A DNA stretch of 64,000 bases from Picochlorum sp. 'celeri' (GCA_010909725.1 JAACMV010000016.1:62001-126000), one strand, 5' to 3'; shown: positions 20,944 to 31,263, counted from the first letter of the stretch. Made by a program: numbers and translations. Notes: generated from the sequence alone by a model not told the origin.

Positions 20944-21443
20944 TCTCCGCGCAAATAAACTAATTCAAAATAACAATTCTATTTGTTGAATTTCGTAACT
21001 TCTAGAGATTCCGGCGAATACACAGTCCCAGGCGTGTTAACGTCGGCAGGGAGGGACCCGCGGTTTCGACGTGTTCAAAAAATATGTACAGGGGATACCC
21101 ATTATCCCAAAATAAGATATAAAGATATAAAGAATATTTACAAGTAAAATATCCAATCTTTCTCCGATATGAAGAGTCGACACCCTACGATTTGAGCGAA
21201 CAAGAAGCATGCTTCTTGCTGCGCAGCAAGTGATCACCAGTTTAGAGATCTCTAGATCTAGAGATCTGTCGCAATGCACTGACACGTCCAGAGTGAATGT
21301 ACACGGAGCGTCATTAGTAAATATTTCATTTAATGAATAGAAAATAATAATATGTGCCATTCTGATCTCGTAATGAGTACCTGGGAGAGAAAGCATGCAA
21401 CGCATGTGACTGCTTTGAATTGAACGAATACATTCATGCCACG
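20944..21443. other. Intergenic region with a chain of perfect palindromes
   Basis: About 500 bases between the divergent subtilase-fusion and METTL21-type genes. A 122-codon open frame on the minus strand has no protein-like pattern and I do not call it. The notable content is a chain of palindromes at 21201-21267, listed separately. Confidence 0.5.
21201..21267. repeat. Chain of four perfect palindromes
   Basis: Within 67 bases: CAAGAAGCATGCTTCTTG (18 bp, 21201-21218), overlapping CTTGCTGCGCAGCAAG (16 bp, 21215-21230), overlapping GTGATCAC (8 bp, 21230-21237), then a 22-bp palindrome at 21246-21267 centred on AGATCT. All are exact by direct reading. Function is unknown; cruciform formation, a protein-binding site or a remnant of a mobile element are possible. 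Confidence 0.85.
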
Positions 21444-22193
21444 ATGGACAGCAATGAATCTGGTAAAAGGAATAAAAAAGACATCGAATCTTATTTCGAG
21501 CAGGATCGCTTCAATTCGAGTGAGAGCAGGGAGGTGACTGTTGACATGTTTGGGTCACAGATTGTTCTACGACAGGACCCCTGTAGCCGCAATCTGGGGA
21601 CGACGGTGTGGGATGCATCAATCGTGCTAGCTAAATATGTCGAGAAGAATTTTTCTGGCAAATCTCGGGTGAAAGGGAAGACGGTTGTCGAACTGGGCGC
21701 TGGTGTCTCTGGGCTGGTTGGCATGAGTTTTGCTCTTCAAGGAGCTCACGTCACATTGACCGACATTACCGATGCAGTGCTGGACACACTGCGCCATAAC
21801 GTTGAGTATAATCTATCTCCTGCCACGCTTCGATTGAACCAATCGCAGATGGCAGCTGCTGTAGGTCAAGTCAATGTAGTTGAACTTGACTGGTCCATCC
21901 CAAGCCACTTTGAAAGGGTTTCGCCTCCAGTGGACTACGTCGTCGCTGCTGACTGTGTCTATAATGAGGATAGTGTATCTATGTTCTTAGACGCCGTGCA
22001 GGCATTGTTTGGGCCACGGAGCATTGGTCTTGTGTGCAATGAATTCAGAAGTGAATCAGTGCATGCAGAGTTCATGAGCAAGTTTAGTAAGCACTTCTCC
22101 ATGAAAAAGGTGCCTTCCTCCAAAATGGATAAACAATACATTCATCCATTAATACACATTTACATATTGAAACGACTGAAAACAGCTGTGTAA
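21444..22193 (+). CDS. METTL21-type lysine methyltransferase
   Basis: Single-exon protein of 249 aa from the first ATG of the frame. It has the class I methyltransferase fold of the METTL21/EEF1AKMT group: an N-terminal beta region with TTVWDASIVLAKYVE (counterpart of GxxxWDAAxVLxxYL), the SAM loop VVELGAGVSGLVGM, the acidic strand VTLTDI, and VDYVVAADCVYNEDSV in place of the family DxIxGADxIYxEE. Members of the group methylate lysines of translation factors and chaperones; the substrate cannot be read from the sequence. The stop is only 2 nt from the stop of the convergent RNA-binding gene. Confidence 0.8.
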   Translation: MDSNESGKRNKKDIESYFEQDRFNSSESREVTVDMFGSQIVLRQDPCSRNLGTTVWDASIVLAKYVEKNFSGKSRVKGKTVVELGAGVSGLVGMSFALQGAHVTLTDITDAVLDTLRHNVEYNLSPATLRLNQSQMAAAVGQVNVVELDWSIPSHFERVSPPVDYVVAADCVYNEDSVSMFLDAVQALFGPRSIGLVCNEFRSESVHAEFMSKFSKHFSMKKVPSSKMDKQYIHPLIHIYILKRLKTAV

Positions 22194-22195
22194 TA

Positions 22196-23269
22196 TCATG
22201 AATGCTCCACTGGCAGAAAGCGAGCCCTATCATCCTCAGTCGCAGGGAAAATTTCAATGTATCTGTTCCCCATTGACTGTTTATGTTTCTTCAATGCTTT
22301 ATTTGCTATATCAATGGATTCAAACTCGACAAATGCCATCCCAGTTGGCCTTTTGTCCGGCCCTGTTGCAATTAAAACCTTGTCCAGAGGAGGGAGGCTA
22401 GGAATCTCTAAAGATGGATCATCAAAGAACTCCAGCACCCTCTCAGGACCAGCACTGAATGGGAGACCACGAAGCTTTACTATTGGTGTTGTTGCAGGCT
22501 CTACGGGAGTATCTTTCTGCTGCCTAGATCCCCTCCGGCTGACAGGAGATCTGGACCTGCTCCTCCCTCCTCGCTTTTGCTGTTGCTGCTGCTGCGAGCT
22601 AGCCCGTACCATTCTGCCATCAGAATACACATCAATAATGGCCCTATAGTAATCCATCTTCTTCGCCTCATACACCTCGACATATCGTGTCCCCATGTAT
22701 GCCTTGTTCTTTCTCAGGGCAATATCCATCTCTGCAGGGTGGGTCAGCACAGCATACGCCTCCCCACTGGGTCTGCCATTCCTCATCCCAATGACCACAT
22801 CCAAAGGCTCCACACCCTACATCAAACCACATACATGATGAGATATCTCGGTCATGCTGCTCCAAGTGCACACACAGTCCGAAATCAAGACCACTGTTCA
22901 CCCCCAGAAGGAACGTGTTGAAAAAGGCAAACTTGTACTACCACAACGAATAATACCCACCAGAAACAATCCAATTTCATAATCCTTCACCCCAAATGGT
23001 AATCCCTTGAGTTTAATAACACAGAAACGAGCTCCTGGCCCTCCCGGTGGTGCACCATAGGCTGGCATTCCCATGCCTCCCATTGCGTGAGGTGGTGGTC
23101 CTCCTCCTGGATACCCTCCTCCTCTTCCAGCTGGGTGCCTCATGTGAGTATCATATGGCGCTGGTCCTCCTCCGTACCGTGAATCATGCCTTGCTGCCCC
23201 AACAGGTGCTGTTTGCGAAGGAAATCTCGGGTGAGGTGGACCTCCAATCGAGCCTCCTCCTGGCCGCAT
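22196..23269 (-). CDS. HNRNPH/ESRP-type RNA-binding protein with two quasi-RRMs
   Basis: Two exons (23269-22961 and 22816-22196, donor GTGGGT), 309 aa. The first 75 residues are Gly/Pro/Arg rich. qRRM1 starts at VIKLKGLPFGVKDYEIGLFL and continues in exon 2 with GVEPLDVVIGMRNGRPSGEAYAVL and YMGTRYVEVYE. A Gln run and an RSRSRSP linker follow. qRRM2 has VKLRGLPFSAGPERVLEFF, TGMAFVEFES and MGNRYIEIFP. The RPSGEA and MGxRYxEV motifs are typical of qRRMs, which bind G-rich RNA and act in splicing. A 5' non-coding exon is possible because a CAG acceptor lies just before the chosen ATG. CAG repeats encode the Gln run. Confidence 0.8.
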
Positions 23270-23473
23270 ATCTACTACTCTGACGAATAACAACAAATTC
23301 AATTTAATGATAATCAGCAAAGCACACGGTATACTACAAGAAAGAAACAAATAAACTTCCCTAATCAAAACATTAAATAAAACATCCTTGTTTGATGCTG
23401 CTCATTGTCGCAAACACCGCCAGTCGCAGAATATTCAGATACATACATGCAAAATCAAGAATAAAGGCGTACA

Positions 23474-24259
23474 ATGGCCATGGCAAATGCCGTGAGAACG
23501 CGAGTGGCACATGCGATTGCCTCTGCCTGTCAGCGACAGCAAAGAAGGGGTGCGGTGCAGTATTTTCGCGGGAATTCAAAGAGAAAATCAGTCATGGCGA
23601 ATGCGAGGGGTGCGAGACGAGCATTGCAAGAATTGCTGGATGCCAAGGGGGAGAATGAGGAGGAGGAGGAACAGCTTACTGGTGCAGTCTTGAAAGACTC
23701 TGTGCAATGGACGAGCCCATTGTCCATTGTCAAGTACCCGGATCCAGTGCTACGTGCTCCAAATGCTATAATAGACTGCTTTGATGATAATTTACGGCGA
23801 TTGGCGGAGGAGATGTTTGAGATCATGTACGATGATGATGGAGTTGGGTTGGCTGCCCCCCAGGTGGGGGTGAATGTGAGGATGATGGTGTTCAATGAGA
23901 CTGGAGAGAAGGATCGAAAAGATGCCGAGGTGGTGCTTGTGAATCCGAGGATTATTAGCTCTAGTAAAGATAAAAAGGTGTTTGAAGAAGGATGCTTATC
24001 ATTCCCCAAGATTTATGGAGATGTTGTGAGGCCTGGCAAGGTGCGAGTGAAAGCACAGGATCTGTCTGGGAAATCCTTCTTTATGAACATTGATAAATTT
24101 CCGGCTCGAATATTCCAGCATGAGTACGACCATTTACAAGGAACATTATTTTGTGATCGAATGGGATCGGAGGTGTTGGATTCTGTGAGGCATGAACTTG
24201 TGCAACTCGAGGAGGATTACATTCAAAAAAATCCACAGGCTATAATTCAACGAATCTAG
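23474..24259 (+). CDS. Peptide deformylase, organelle type 1B
   Basis: Removes the N-formyl group from new organelle proteins. 261 aa, single exon. The first 50 residues are Arg/Ala rich without acids and look like a plastid or mitochondrial transit peptide. All three catalytic motifs are intact: GVGLAAPQ, EGCLSFP and QHEYDHLQG, giving Cys and two His metal ligands and the catalytic Glu. IVKYPDPVLR opens the mature domain. The C-terminal helix is longer than in bacterial enzymes, as in plant PDF1B. Convergent with the SPX gene. Confidence 0.92.
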   Translation: MAMANAVRTRVAHAIASACQRQQRRGAVQYFRGNSKRKSVMANARGARRALQELLDAKGENEEEEEQLTGAVLKDSVQWTSPLSIVKYPDPVLRAPNAIIDCFDDNLRRLAEEMFEIMYDDDGVGLAAPQVGVNVRMMVFNETGEKDRKDAEVVLVNPRIISSSKDKKVFEEGCLSFPKIYGDVVRPGKVRVKAQDLSGKSFFMNIDKFPARIFQHEYDHLQGTLFCDRMGSEVLDSVRHELVQLEEDYIQKNPQAIIQRI

Positions 24260-24391
24260 TGCAGATACTGTAGACCATTATTCTTGTTATTATTCTGACG
24301 AAGCTCATCTCATCAATTGAATCGTGTCCATCTATTCGCCCGTAAGGGGCTCAAGCTTGCTGGGTAGGAAAAAAATTAAAAAAAAAACTTC

Positions 24392-25387
24392 TCAGACAGC
24401 AGAACTGTCCGTCACAAGTTCATCCAATTTTTCAGTACTCTGCTTTGCATTGCCTCCTGTTTCTCTTGCAATACCCGTTGATGGAGTTGCCGCAGTCTTT
24501 TGCAACACATTCCACGTTTGCAGCGCTGTCTTTGCCCTCTCAATCGCAGATGCTGTCTCTATGGGGTACAGATCTTCCTCCACATCTTCGCTGGCCAGAT
24601 CCACCATGCCCTTCTTATTCGCCAAAATCAACGAAGAAACATTCGTTGGAAGCACGGGATCCATCCCCAAATCCTTCGATATAGACAACGCAACCTCCTC
24701 TGCTTTGCTCAGCATATTGCATGCCATCCCAACAGAACAAAATGGTTGCCGTAACAAATCCTTCAGATGCGGCGCATTCACTGTCAACCCTGTCCTTTTA
24801 TAATGCTTTTTTAATATCTTCACAAGACCCGTATACGCCAGCATAGACCAATGCAACAGCATCACCAAATTACCATGGAAGTCAACCAAGTCTGAATACA
24901 ATGCAATCTTGTCTTCCTTTGTTGAACAGGCACTCATCTTCTCCTCAATATTACCCCACGCAATAATAAAGTCCTCCTCCTTCTCAATATACTTTTCATT
25001 CAAATCCATCACATCGGACGTGATCGCTGCAATAAAACGAGCCTCCATGTTCTCCATGGCTGCATTCGCATCATCCTCTGCAGCTCGTGTCTTCTTTGCC
25101 CCCTTCTCCTCTTCTTCCCCATCAGCTGCCGGGTGCTGCTTTCGCTTCCCCTCCATCTGACCCTCTTCATCATCAAGTATTTGACTATACTGCAGCTTGC
25201 CTGCATTGTTCGGCGACGTCGACGGAGTAGCCACGTCCACTCCAGAACCCCGTGGCCCGGCGCCACTCCCCTGAGTCGCATCAGAGAACCTCTTCAGCGA
25301 CTTTTTGAGATGCTTGTATTTTTTAAACAAATCCTCCGTATCAGGAAGGATGTCTAATCCCTCCCGAAGCACGCTTGCAAACTTCAT
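24392..25387 (-). CDS. Stand-alone SPX-domain protein
   Basis: 331 aa starting at MKFASVLREGL, the standard SPX N-terminus. The domain is split by a low-complexity acidic insert (about residues 40-105), as often seen. The phosphate/inositol-pyrophosphate-binding basic helices are visible: KYKHLKKSLKRF near the N-terminus and LVKILKKHYKRTG at about residue 210; the usual Asp of KKYDK is His-Tyr here. No EXS, MFS, RING or VTC domain follows; the remaining 110 residues are a helical tail. Stand-alone SPX proteins in plants bind and restrain phosphate-starvation MYB factors. That role is inferred here. Confidence 0.88.
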   Translation of the reverse strand: MKFASVLREGLDILPDTEDLFKKYKHLKKSLKRFSDATQGSGAGPRGSGVDVATPSTSPNNAGKLQYSQILDDEEGQMEGKRKQHPAADGEEEEKGAKKTRAAEDDANAAMENMEARFIAAITSDVMDLNEKYIEKEEDFIIAWGNIEEKMSACSTKEDKIALYSDLVDFHGNLVMLLHWSMLAYTGLVKILKKHYKRTGLTVNAPHLKDLLRQPFCSVGMACNMLSKAEEVALSISKDLGMDPVLPTNVSSLILANKKGMVDLASEDVEEDLYPIETASAIERAKTALQTWNVLQKTAATPSTGIARETGGNAKQSTEKLDELVTDSSAV

Positions 25388-25730
25388 GCGTGCTGCGTCC
25401 GGATATTCCGACAACTGCACAGGTACTCGGACTTCCCTTGTTCTCCACACGACTACTACACTATTCAATATGTTCAAAGACTGGCATCTATGGGCGTGGC
25501 AATTGCTCTGTATGGGCCGAGAAGGTAAAAAAGACGCATGCTCTCCGTAATACGATAGAATAAATACAAATCGGTGCATGGTGAATCTGTCGCTGATTTG
25601 TGATACCATCATTCATGAAAAAATAGTATCTATAAAAATAAGTAGTGGTGAAGGTTGCATAGACATCGGGGAACCATTACCGTGTAGTTAAGAATCTTTC
25701 CGGCAGGTTTTTGCTGAATAGCTCTCCATC

Positions 25731-26021
25731 ATGGTATGTATGGTCATGATTAGACTCTATAATACATTAATAATCTTACTGCTTTATATTCAGGTCAAAG
25801 TACTGCCTCCAGAGTTGAAGAATTTTATGGACAAGAAGATTTCAGTCAAGATGAATGGGAATAGGCACGTGACAGGGGTTCTCCGCGGGTATGATACGTT
25901 TGCAAATATTTGCTTGGACAATACTATAGATGAGAAGGGAAAGGTGGAGCTGGGGATGGTGATGGTGCGGGGGAATTCAATTATTACCATGGAGGCCTTG
26001 GAGGCGCTTGGAGATGACTAA
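25731..26021 (+). CDS. SNRPG: Small nuclear ribonucleoprotein G (SmG)
   Basis: Core Sm-ring protein of spliceosomal snRNPs. The first coding exon is only the ATG (25731-25733); a 60-nt intron (25734-25793, GTATGT to CAG) precedes the rest (25794-26021). The product is 76 aa, the exact length of SmG, beginning MVKVLPPELKNFMDKKIS and containing GNRHVTGVLRGYD and IRGNSI-like MVRGNSIITMEAL. The intron has no in-frame stop and is a multiple of three, so an unspliced message would add 20 hydrophobic residues; homology shows these are not part of the protein. Confidence 0.95.
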   Translation: MVCMVMIRLYNTLIILLLYIQVKVLPPELKNFMDKKISVKMNGNRHVTGVLRGYDTFANICLDNTIDEKGKVELGMVMVRGNSIITMEALEALGDD

Positions 26022-26052
26022 AATACACATGTAATACAGTAAGAATTGTATT

Positions 26053-28627
26053 TTATTCTTCTTCTGACTCTGATTCTTCTGACTCTTCTTCTTCTTCCGA
26101 GTCTTCTTCTTCGGCTTCTTCGAGCCACTGTAGAAATGGTGCTGCGAGATGGAGGAATTTCTTCTCGTGTTCGCTTGCCAACTCCTTTTCCTCTGCCCAG
26201 GCCAGAAAGGCCTGTTCTGTGATGACGTCTAATTCGTACATGATCTTCAAGAGTTGCGGGAAAATTTCGGCAAAGAATTTTCCTTTCTCTCCACTTGTTT
26301 CGAAATCGCCCTCCTCATTGCAGAACTCTTCCAATGTGAGGAGAACCTCGACTTGGTCATCTTCATTCTTTAGAAACTTTTGGAGCAGGGATGCCCATCG
26401 TTGCATTGTTCCCAATGCTTTTTTCAACAATTCCAACTTGCCCTCTTTCGTGGAAGTCGGTTCTTCACTGGAATACAGCGACTTGTATTCGTCAATGACA
26501 AAAGGAGGAGCTGGGAGGCAGAGGCCAAGGGCTGTTGTCATGATGAAGCGGGCACAATCAGCAAAGGTCTTGTCTTCAGCAATTTTCAGGCCGTTGAGTT
26601 CAATGACGACGTTTTCCTGTGAGATGTTTTCTTTAATACATCTCAAGAATGTTTCTGCTACCTCCTCTTTGAAATGATGATCCTCCATCATTTCCATGGC
26701 ATCATCATTTGCGTCAGAGTCGCTGGAGGACTCTTGGGCACGTCCACAAGCCAGGAGGTTGTCTTCCTCCATGACAAATGTATGCGATACCCACTTGCTC
26801 TCCTCCAGGGTGAGGGCTTCAATATCATATGCTAGAGATCTTCCTGCGGCAGATATTTGATTTCCACTGGTGTGTGCCCTCCAGATGTATCCTGCTCCCA
26901 TTTGCCCCACAACTGGGGTAAAATCCATGTCTGCCTCTGGAACACCACCATTCGCCAGTGCCATGGCAGCACTTCGAGCAGCAGGAGTGACTGCATTTTC
27001 CATACCATCTTCGGAGTAACCTCCGGCACTGAACCCCCCTGGAGAAGTTCCCAGGGAATACTCATCCTCATCACTGCCACTAATCACCTGCCCTCCCTCG
27101 ACAGGCTTGGCCAGAGACAGTCTCGAATCTGAATCCACCGTCACATCATGGTCAATCACAACATTATATGAGAGAATGCAATTCGGCTTGATGGAAGCAT
27201 TTTGCTTCACGGCAACTCCATCACAGAGCATGCTCTCTTCGACACGGACTCCAGAGTCAATCCTAACATCATCTCCAATAATACTACCGATAATAACCGC
27301 GTTTTGTCCGATGCGACAATTCTTGCCGATAACACTATCTCGTATAATAGCAGCTGGGCCAACAACGGTTCCACACCCAATGCACACAGAATGCTGTATG
27401 GTTGCAGTCCTTGCAATAGACACACAATCATCAATGTACACCTTGCCTTTCGAATACGAATACTGCGTTTCAGGGGGACCCCAGCGCTGCTGAGCCAATC
27501 CACCACCATCCATCATTCGGTTGTCTTGTTTGAATAAGTTCGCATCCGGGACAAAGGGATACGTCCATCGAGAAAGAATGTCCTTTGTCACAGCAGCATA
27601 GCATCTGAAGGATCGAACCCTTGTCGCATATTTATCAGAAACTTCGTGCAAATATAATTTATTGCCTAATTCTTCTTCACTCAAAACACCAGTCACAAAA
27701 TCTTTTCTCACATTTTGGTAATCAAAGTTGTCCGAAAACAGCATGAGAACATCAGGTGAACATATGTAAATCCCTGTATCAATCAAGTCATTCCTCAAGG
27801 TGATTTCATCTCTTCCGCCAAACAGCGACAAATCTAGGTGTATGTCTGTATTCTTTGCATCGTCATAATTAAAAACATCATGATCCCGCTTTTCTTCAAA
27901 TCGAAGCAAACGCTTTGTGGAGGCATCCATGACTGTCAAAGCTCCCAGATCACCCAGCCTCAATCTATGATCCGAGTACATGCCTCCTTTCAAAACCATT
28001 GTCATGATGGCAGATTTATCAGTCTTTCTTCTCGATTTATGCTCGTTCAGAGCTTTTCCCAAATTGATATTCGTGATCACATCCCCAGACACGAGCACAA
28101 AATCTGATGTCAACACATCCTTATGGTCCAACATTCGCATAGCATCCCCCACCGACATGCAATCAGACGACACAATAACGTGGATTGACACATTCCGGCG
28201 CTGCAGCCACCCAACCCGATTCAAATGATTCTCAATTTGATGTGCATGCGCACAGCAAAGAATATAAATTTCCTCCATCCCATTCATGACCAACCATTCC
28301 AGAGTGTAATCAATCATGGGCGTGTTCACAAGGGGCAACAAAACCTTTGCAGTCTCGATCGTCACAGGTTGAAAATGCTGCACGCAGATACACTCGGTAG
28401 AATGAGCCACTACAAATCTCTCAGGTACCTTGAAGATTGGTTTTTCCCAAACCTTGCGCCTCCGTCGCGCGTAGGTGTCTCATATCCTCAAATTCACACA
28501 TAAGTGCAGACCAAAACCTCTATCCCCGCTTTCCTTAAGAAACGAAACGCCATCGTACCTTTGTAAAGCTGTCTGCCAACACAACGGCTGTCAGCCGTTC
28601 TTTCGTCTCGGCTTTATTCGGAGCCAT
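26053..28627 (-). CDS. EIF2B5: Translation initiation factor eIF2B subunit epsilon
   Basis: Catalytic subunit of the guanine-nucleotide exchange factor for eIF2. Two exons (28627-28559 and 28377-26053, donor GTACGA), 797 aa. Exon 1 ends LTAVVLADSFTK and exon 2 continues HFQPVTIETAKVLLPLVN, a family hallmark. Domains: nucleotidyltransferase-like region (about 12-240, NTPMIDYTLEWL), left-handed beta-helix with hexapeptide repeats (about 330-430), and a C-terminal W2/HEAT domain (about 610-780) with the acidic-aromatic end, FLQWLEEAEEEDSEEE, which contacts eIF2. A 17-bp odd palindrome lies in exon 1. Confidence 0.95.
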
Positions 28628-28965
28628 TTTACCCTTATATTAGCAAATTATCATACTGCATTGCCACGAAGGCGAGTATCCACGATCACTCTACTGAGTA
28701 GCATTTGCATTTTTAATAGTCTAATTATGGCCTACATGAATCCATCCTTTGGATTCGCTCCCGGTACGATTTACTGATTTAAGAATCCATATGTTTCATA
28801 TGAATCTAGTGCTGTACTCAGAGCGAAATCAATCGACGGGATCAGAGTGAAGGGAAGTTTTTGAAAAATTCAAAATTCAAAAAATACGTTCTGTGGCGGA
28901 CACATTGCTTTTATTTGAGGAATCGCCATATTGTCGCTACTTTGAATACAGAATTAGTGAATAAA
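28628..28965. other. Intergenic region between divergent eIF2B-epsilon and POLE3 genes
   Basis: About 340 bases with the two 5' ends. AT-rich, with a CCATATG ... CATATGAATC inverted arrangement near 28786-28805. No coding exon is supported. Confidence 0.4.
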
Positions 28966-29544
28966 ATGGAGGATGATCGTCCTGAGCAGCCTGGAGTAGT
29001 AGGTGGTGATATAGAGGACATTGCAGTTGGTGTTGGTGAGGAGCCTGTGGAGCAGCTAGAAGAGGAGCCTGAGCAGCCAGAAGAAGAAGAGCCTGAGCAG
29101 CCAGAAGAAGAAGAGCCACAGCAAGAGGAAGAGGACGAGCAGCAGCAAGAGGAAGACATTAGCTTTCCAAAGTCGTTATTGAAGCGGCTTGTGAAAGAGC
29201 AGATGGATCAAGAAGTTTGTAAAAGTAAAGAAGGGGCGGTTGTGGATGTGCAGGTGAACAAGGATTCGCTTGTGGCTTTTGATGTTGCGGCCAAGCTATT
29301 TATACATTACCTGACATGTGCAGCAAATGATCTCTGCATTGAGGCAAAGCGGCAGACTCTTGGGGTGGAAGACGTGTTTCAAGGACTAGAAGATACAGAT
29401 TTTGGTGAATTTGTTGAGCCGCTAAGGGCAGACTTTGTAGCTTTCAAGGAGAGTAAGAAGAAGGGAAAACGAAAGAGTGAGGATGTGGGTGTCCCTGATG
29501 ATGTACACAAGAGTCCCAAGACAGACAATGATGGGGCGGAATAA
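28966..29544 (+). CDS. POLE3: Histone-fold DNA polymerase epsilon subunit 3 (Dpb4/CHRAC17)
   Basis: 192 aa. After an acidic N-terminal region with repeated EQPEEEE units (residues 1-65) comes a histone fold: SFPKSLLKRLVKEQMD, VNKDSLVAFDVAAKLFIHYLTCAANDLCIEAKRQTLGVEDVFQGLEDTDFGEFVEPL, matching the POLE3 pattern in which the helix ATxCANxxAxxxKRKTL precedes DVxxAMEExEFxxFVxPL. The Lys-rich tail resembles a nuclear localisation signal. It would act in the DNA polymerase epsilon and chromatin-remodelling complexes. The long acidic arm is at the N-terminus, whereas in animals it is C-terminal. Confidence 0.8.
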   Translation: MEDDRPEQPGVVGGDIEDIAVGVGEEPVEQLEEEPEQPEEEEPEQPEEEEPQQEEEDEQQQEEDISFPKSLLKRLVKEQMDQEVCKSKEGAVVDVQVNKDSLVAFDVAAKLFIHYLTCAANDLCIEAKRQTLGVEDVFQGLEDTDFGEFVEPLRADFVAFKESKKKGKRKSEDVGVPDDVHKSPKTDNDGAE

Positions 29545-29597
29545 AATAAATACAATAACTGTAATTTTACAAGAGATTGATGAATGAAATGAAATAT

Positions 29598-31070
29598 TTA
29601 CAAGGATTGCATCGATTCGTCGAGGACGTGGATCAAATAATCTACATCCTGTTTTGAGATGCACATTGGTGGTTTGATGCGAAAGACATTACCAAACAAG
29701 CCCCCTTTTCCCAAGAGCACACCCATATCTTTCGCCTTTTCAAAAATGTAAGCTGTTTCTTCCACAGATGGGGTTTTTGTCGCTCTATCTTTCACGAGCT
29801 CCACGCCAACCATGAGGCCCTTGCCTCGCACATCACCAATGATGTCGTGCTTGTCAGCCAGCGCTGAGAGTTTTTCCAGGAGGTACGTTCCAACGACATG
29901 TGAATTTTCTTGCAACTTATCCTCCTCTATGACCTTTAAAACGGCTCTTCCAGCGGCAGAAGATACGGGATTTCCGCCAAATGTATTGAAATGAAGTTTT
30001 CTTTTCAATGTGTCGGCAATGTCAGGTGTGGTCACAACAGCAGCCAATGGAAGGCCATTTCCGATGCCTTTGGCCATTGTGACAATATCAGGAATGACTC
30101 CTTGATTTTCAAAGCCAAAATATTTGGTTCCAGTCCGTCCAAACCCAGTCTGCACTTCATCAGCAATACATACACCACCATGCTCGCGAACAACTTTATA
30201 TGCCTGGTCGAGATACCCATCAAGTAGTGGCACTGCACCCCCAACTCCTTGGATAGTTTCCGCAATAAATCCAGCAATACTTCCTGATGTTGAACATTGA
30301 ATCAGTTCTTGAAGATCCTGAACGTACTCATTCACATCCGTTCCAAATCGGCCTCTGTACCCCTCTGGATTCATGGCATGGTGAATACCAAACCCACTTG
30401 GAACGTTATACTTCCATGTGTGCAAACCCAATGCCCCCAACGTACTCTCACTTATTCCATGATATGCATTGCGAAGTGCAATCATGTCGTAATTTCCAGT
30501 GTACAGCCGAGCCATGAGAAGAGCCAATTCATTGGCTTCTGTGCCACTGTTGACAAAATACACATTTTTCAAGTTCCCAGGCATCTTATCCGCCAATTCC
30601 TTTGCATATTCAGCTATTTGATTATTCAAATAGATAGTTGTTGTATGCTGCAGTCGATTTGTTTGCTCAATGACTGCAGCATTCACTTGTGGGTGACAAT
30701 GACCCACAGACACAGTGACAATGCCAGCAAACAAATCTAAATAACGTCTTCCCTTTTCATCAAAGAGATATTGCATGTGCCCATCTGTTATCATGACTGG
30801 GTCTTTAAAGTGATAGAAAATAGCTGCAGGGCGTATTCGTATTGTGAGAAGAGTCAAACCTGTAAAGAAGGCACAGACTCAAGACAAACCTGGGTTGAGG
30901 TATTTCTCTCTCAAACGCAATACCTCTTCTTTACTGGGTCCACTATACACAGGAGGTGTGTAATCTATTTCCGGAAGGGTTATCGAGGCAGAAGAGGCAC
31001 ATCTCGAACCTATACTCCAACACGCTTGGAATTTCCCTGACCCTAGCCACGCCGCGACCTGACGCCTCAT
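29598..31070 (-). CDS. AGXT2: Alanine-glyoxylate aminotransferase 2-type enzyme, mitochondrial
   Basis: PLP-dependent class III transaminase using alanine and glyoxylate (or beta-amino acids). Two exons (31070-30890 and 30823-29598; donor GTTTGT), 468 aa. The splice joins EKYLNP to [12 protein letters not shown], matching AGXT2 and plant PYD4 proteins. Residues 1-30 are basic and amphipathic, a likely mitochondrial presequence. Landmarks: [37 protein letters not shown], and the Schiff-base Lys at about residue 312 in [11 protein letters not shown]. All catalytic parts look intact. It could work in photorespiratory glyoxylate or pyrimidine catabolism. Confidence 0.92.
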
Positions 31071-31188
31071 CTTCTCAACCAATGGCTGATACGTCCTTGT
31101 AATAAGTAATAATCGTGTTTTGTTTCTGCTCCTGCATGGGTTTTGTTGCCGGAATCCACTCAGATCCAGAATGGACAATCCTGGATTA

Positions 31189-31202
31189 CTGTACATGTAC
31201 AG
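31189..31202. terminator. Palindromic CTGTACATGTACAG, candidate poly(A)-region element
   Basis: Perfect 14-bp palindrome 62 nt beyond the stop of the AP2 gene (minus strand) and upstream of the AGXT2 start. It contains TGTA on both strands. UGUA/UGUAA-type sequences are known polyadenylation elements in green algae and other eukaryotes; assignment here rests on position and recurrence only. Confidence 0.4.
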
Positions 31203-31263
31203 CACAATCCATGGATCCCCCTAACTAATGAAGGACCTCTAGAGAAGAGAAGAAGCAAAATTG

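Noticed and set aside
21037..21405. 122-codon minus-strand frame over the palindrome chain
   Set aside because: Composition is not protein-like, no homology is recognised, and its longest part is made of the palindromes.
23373..23579. Possible upstream exon of the HNRNPH-type gene (MSSIKQG)
   Set aside because: No donor site joins it in phase to the next exon; the ATG at 23269 is adequate.
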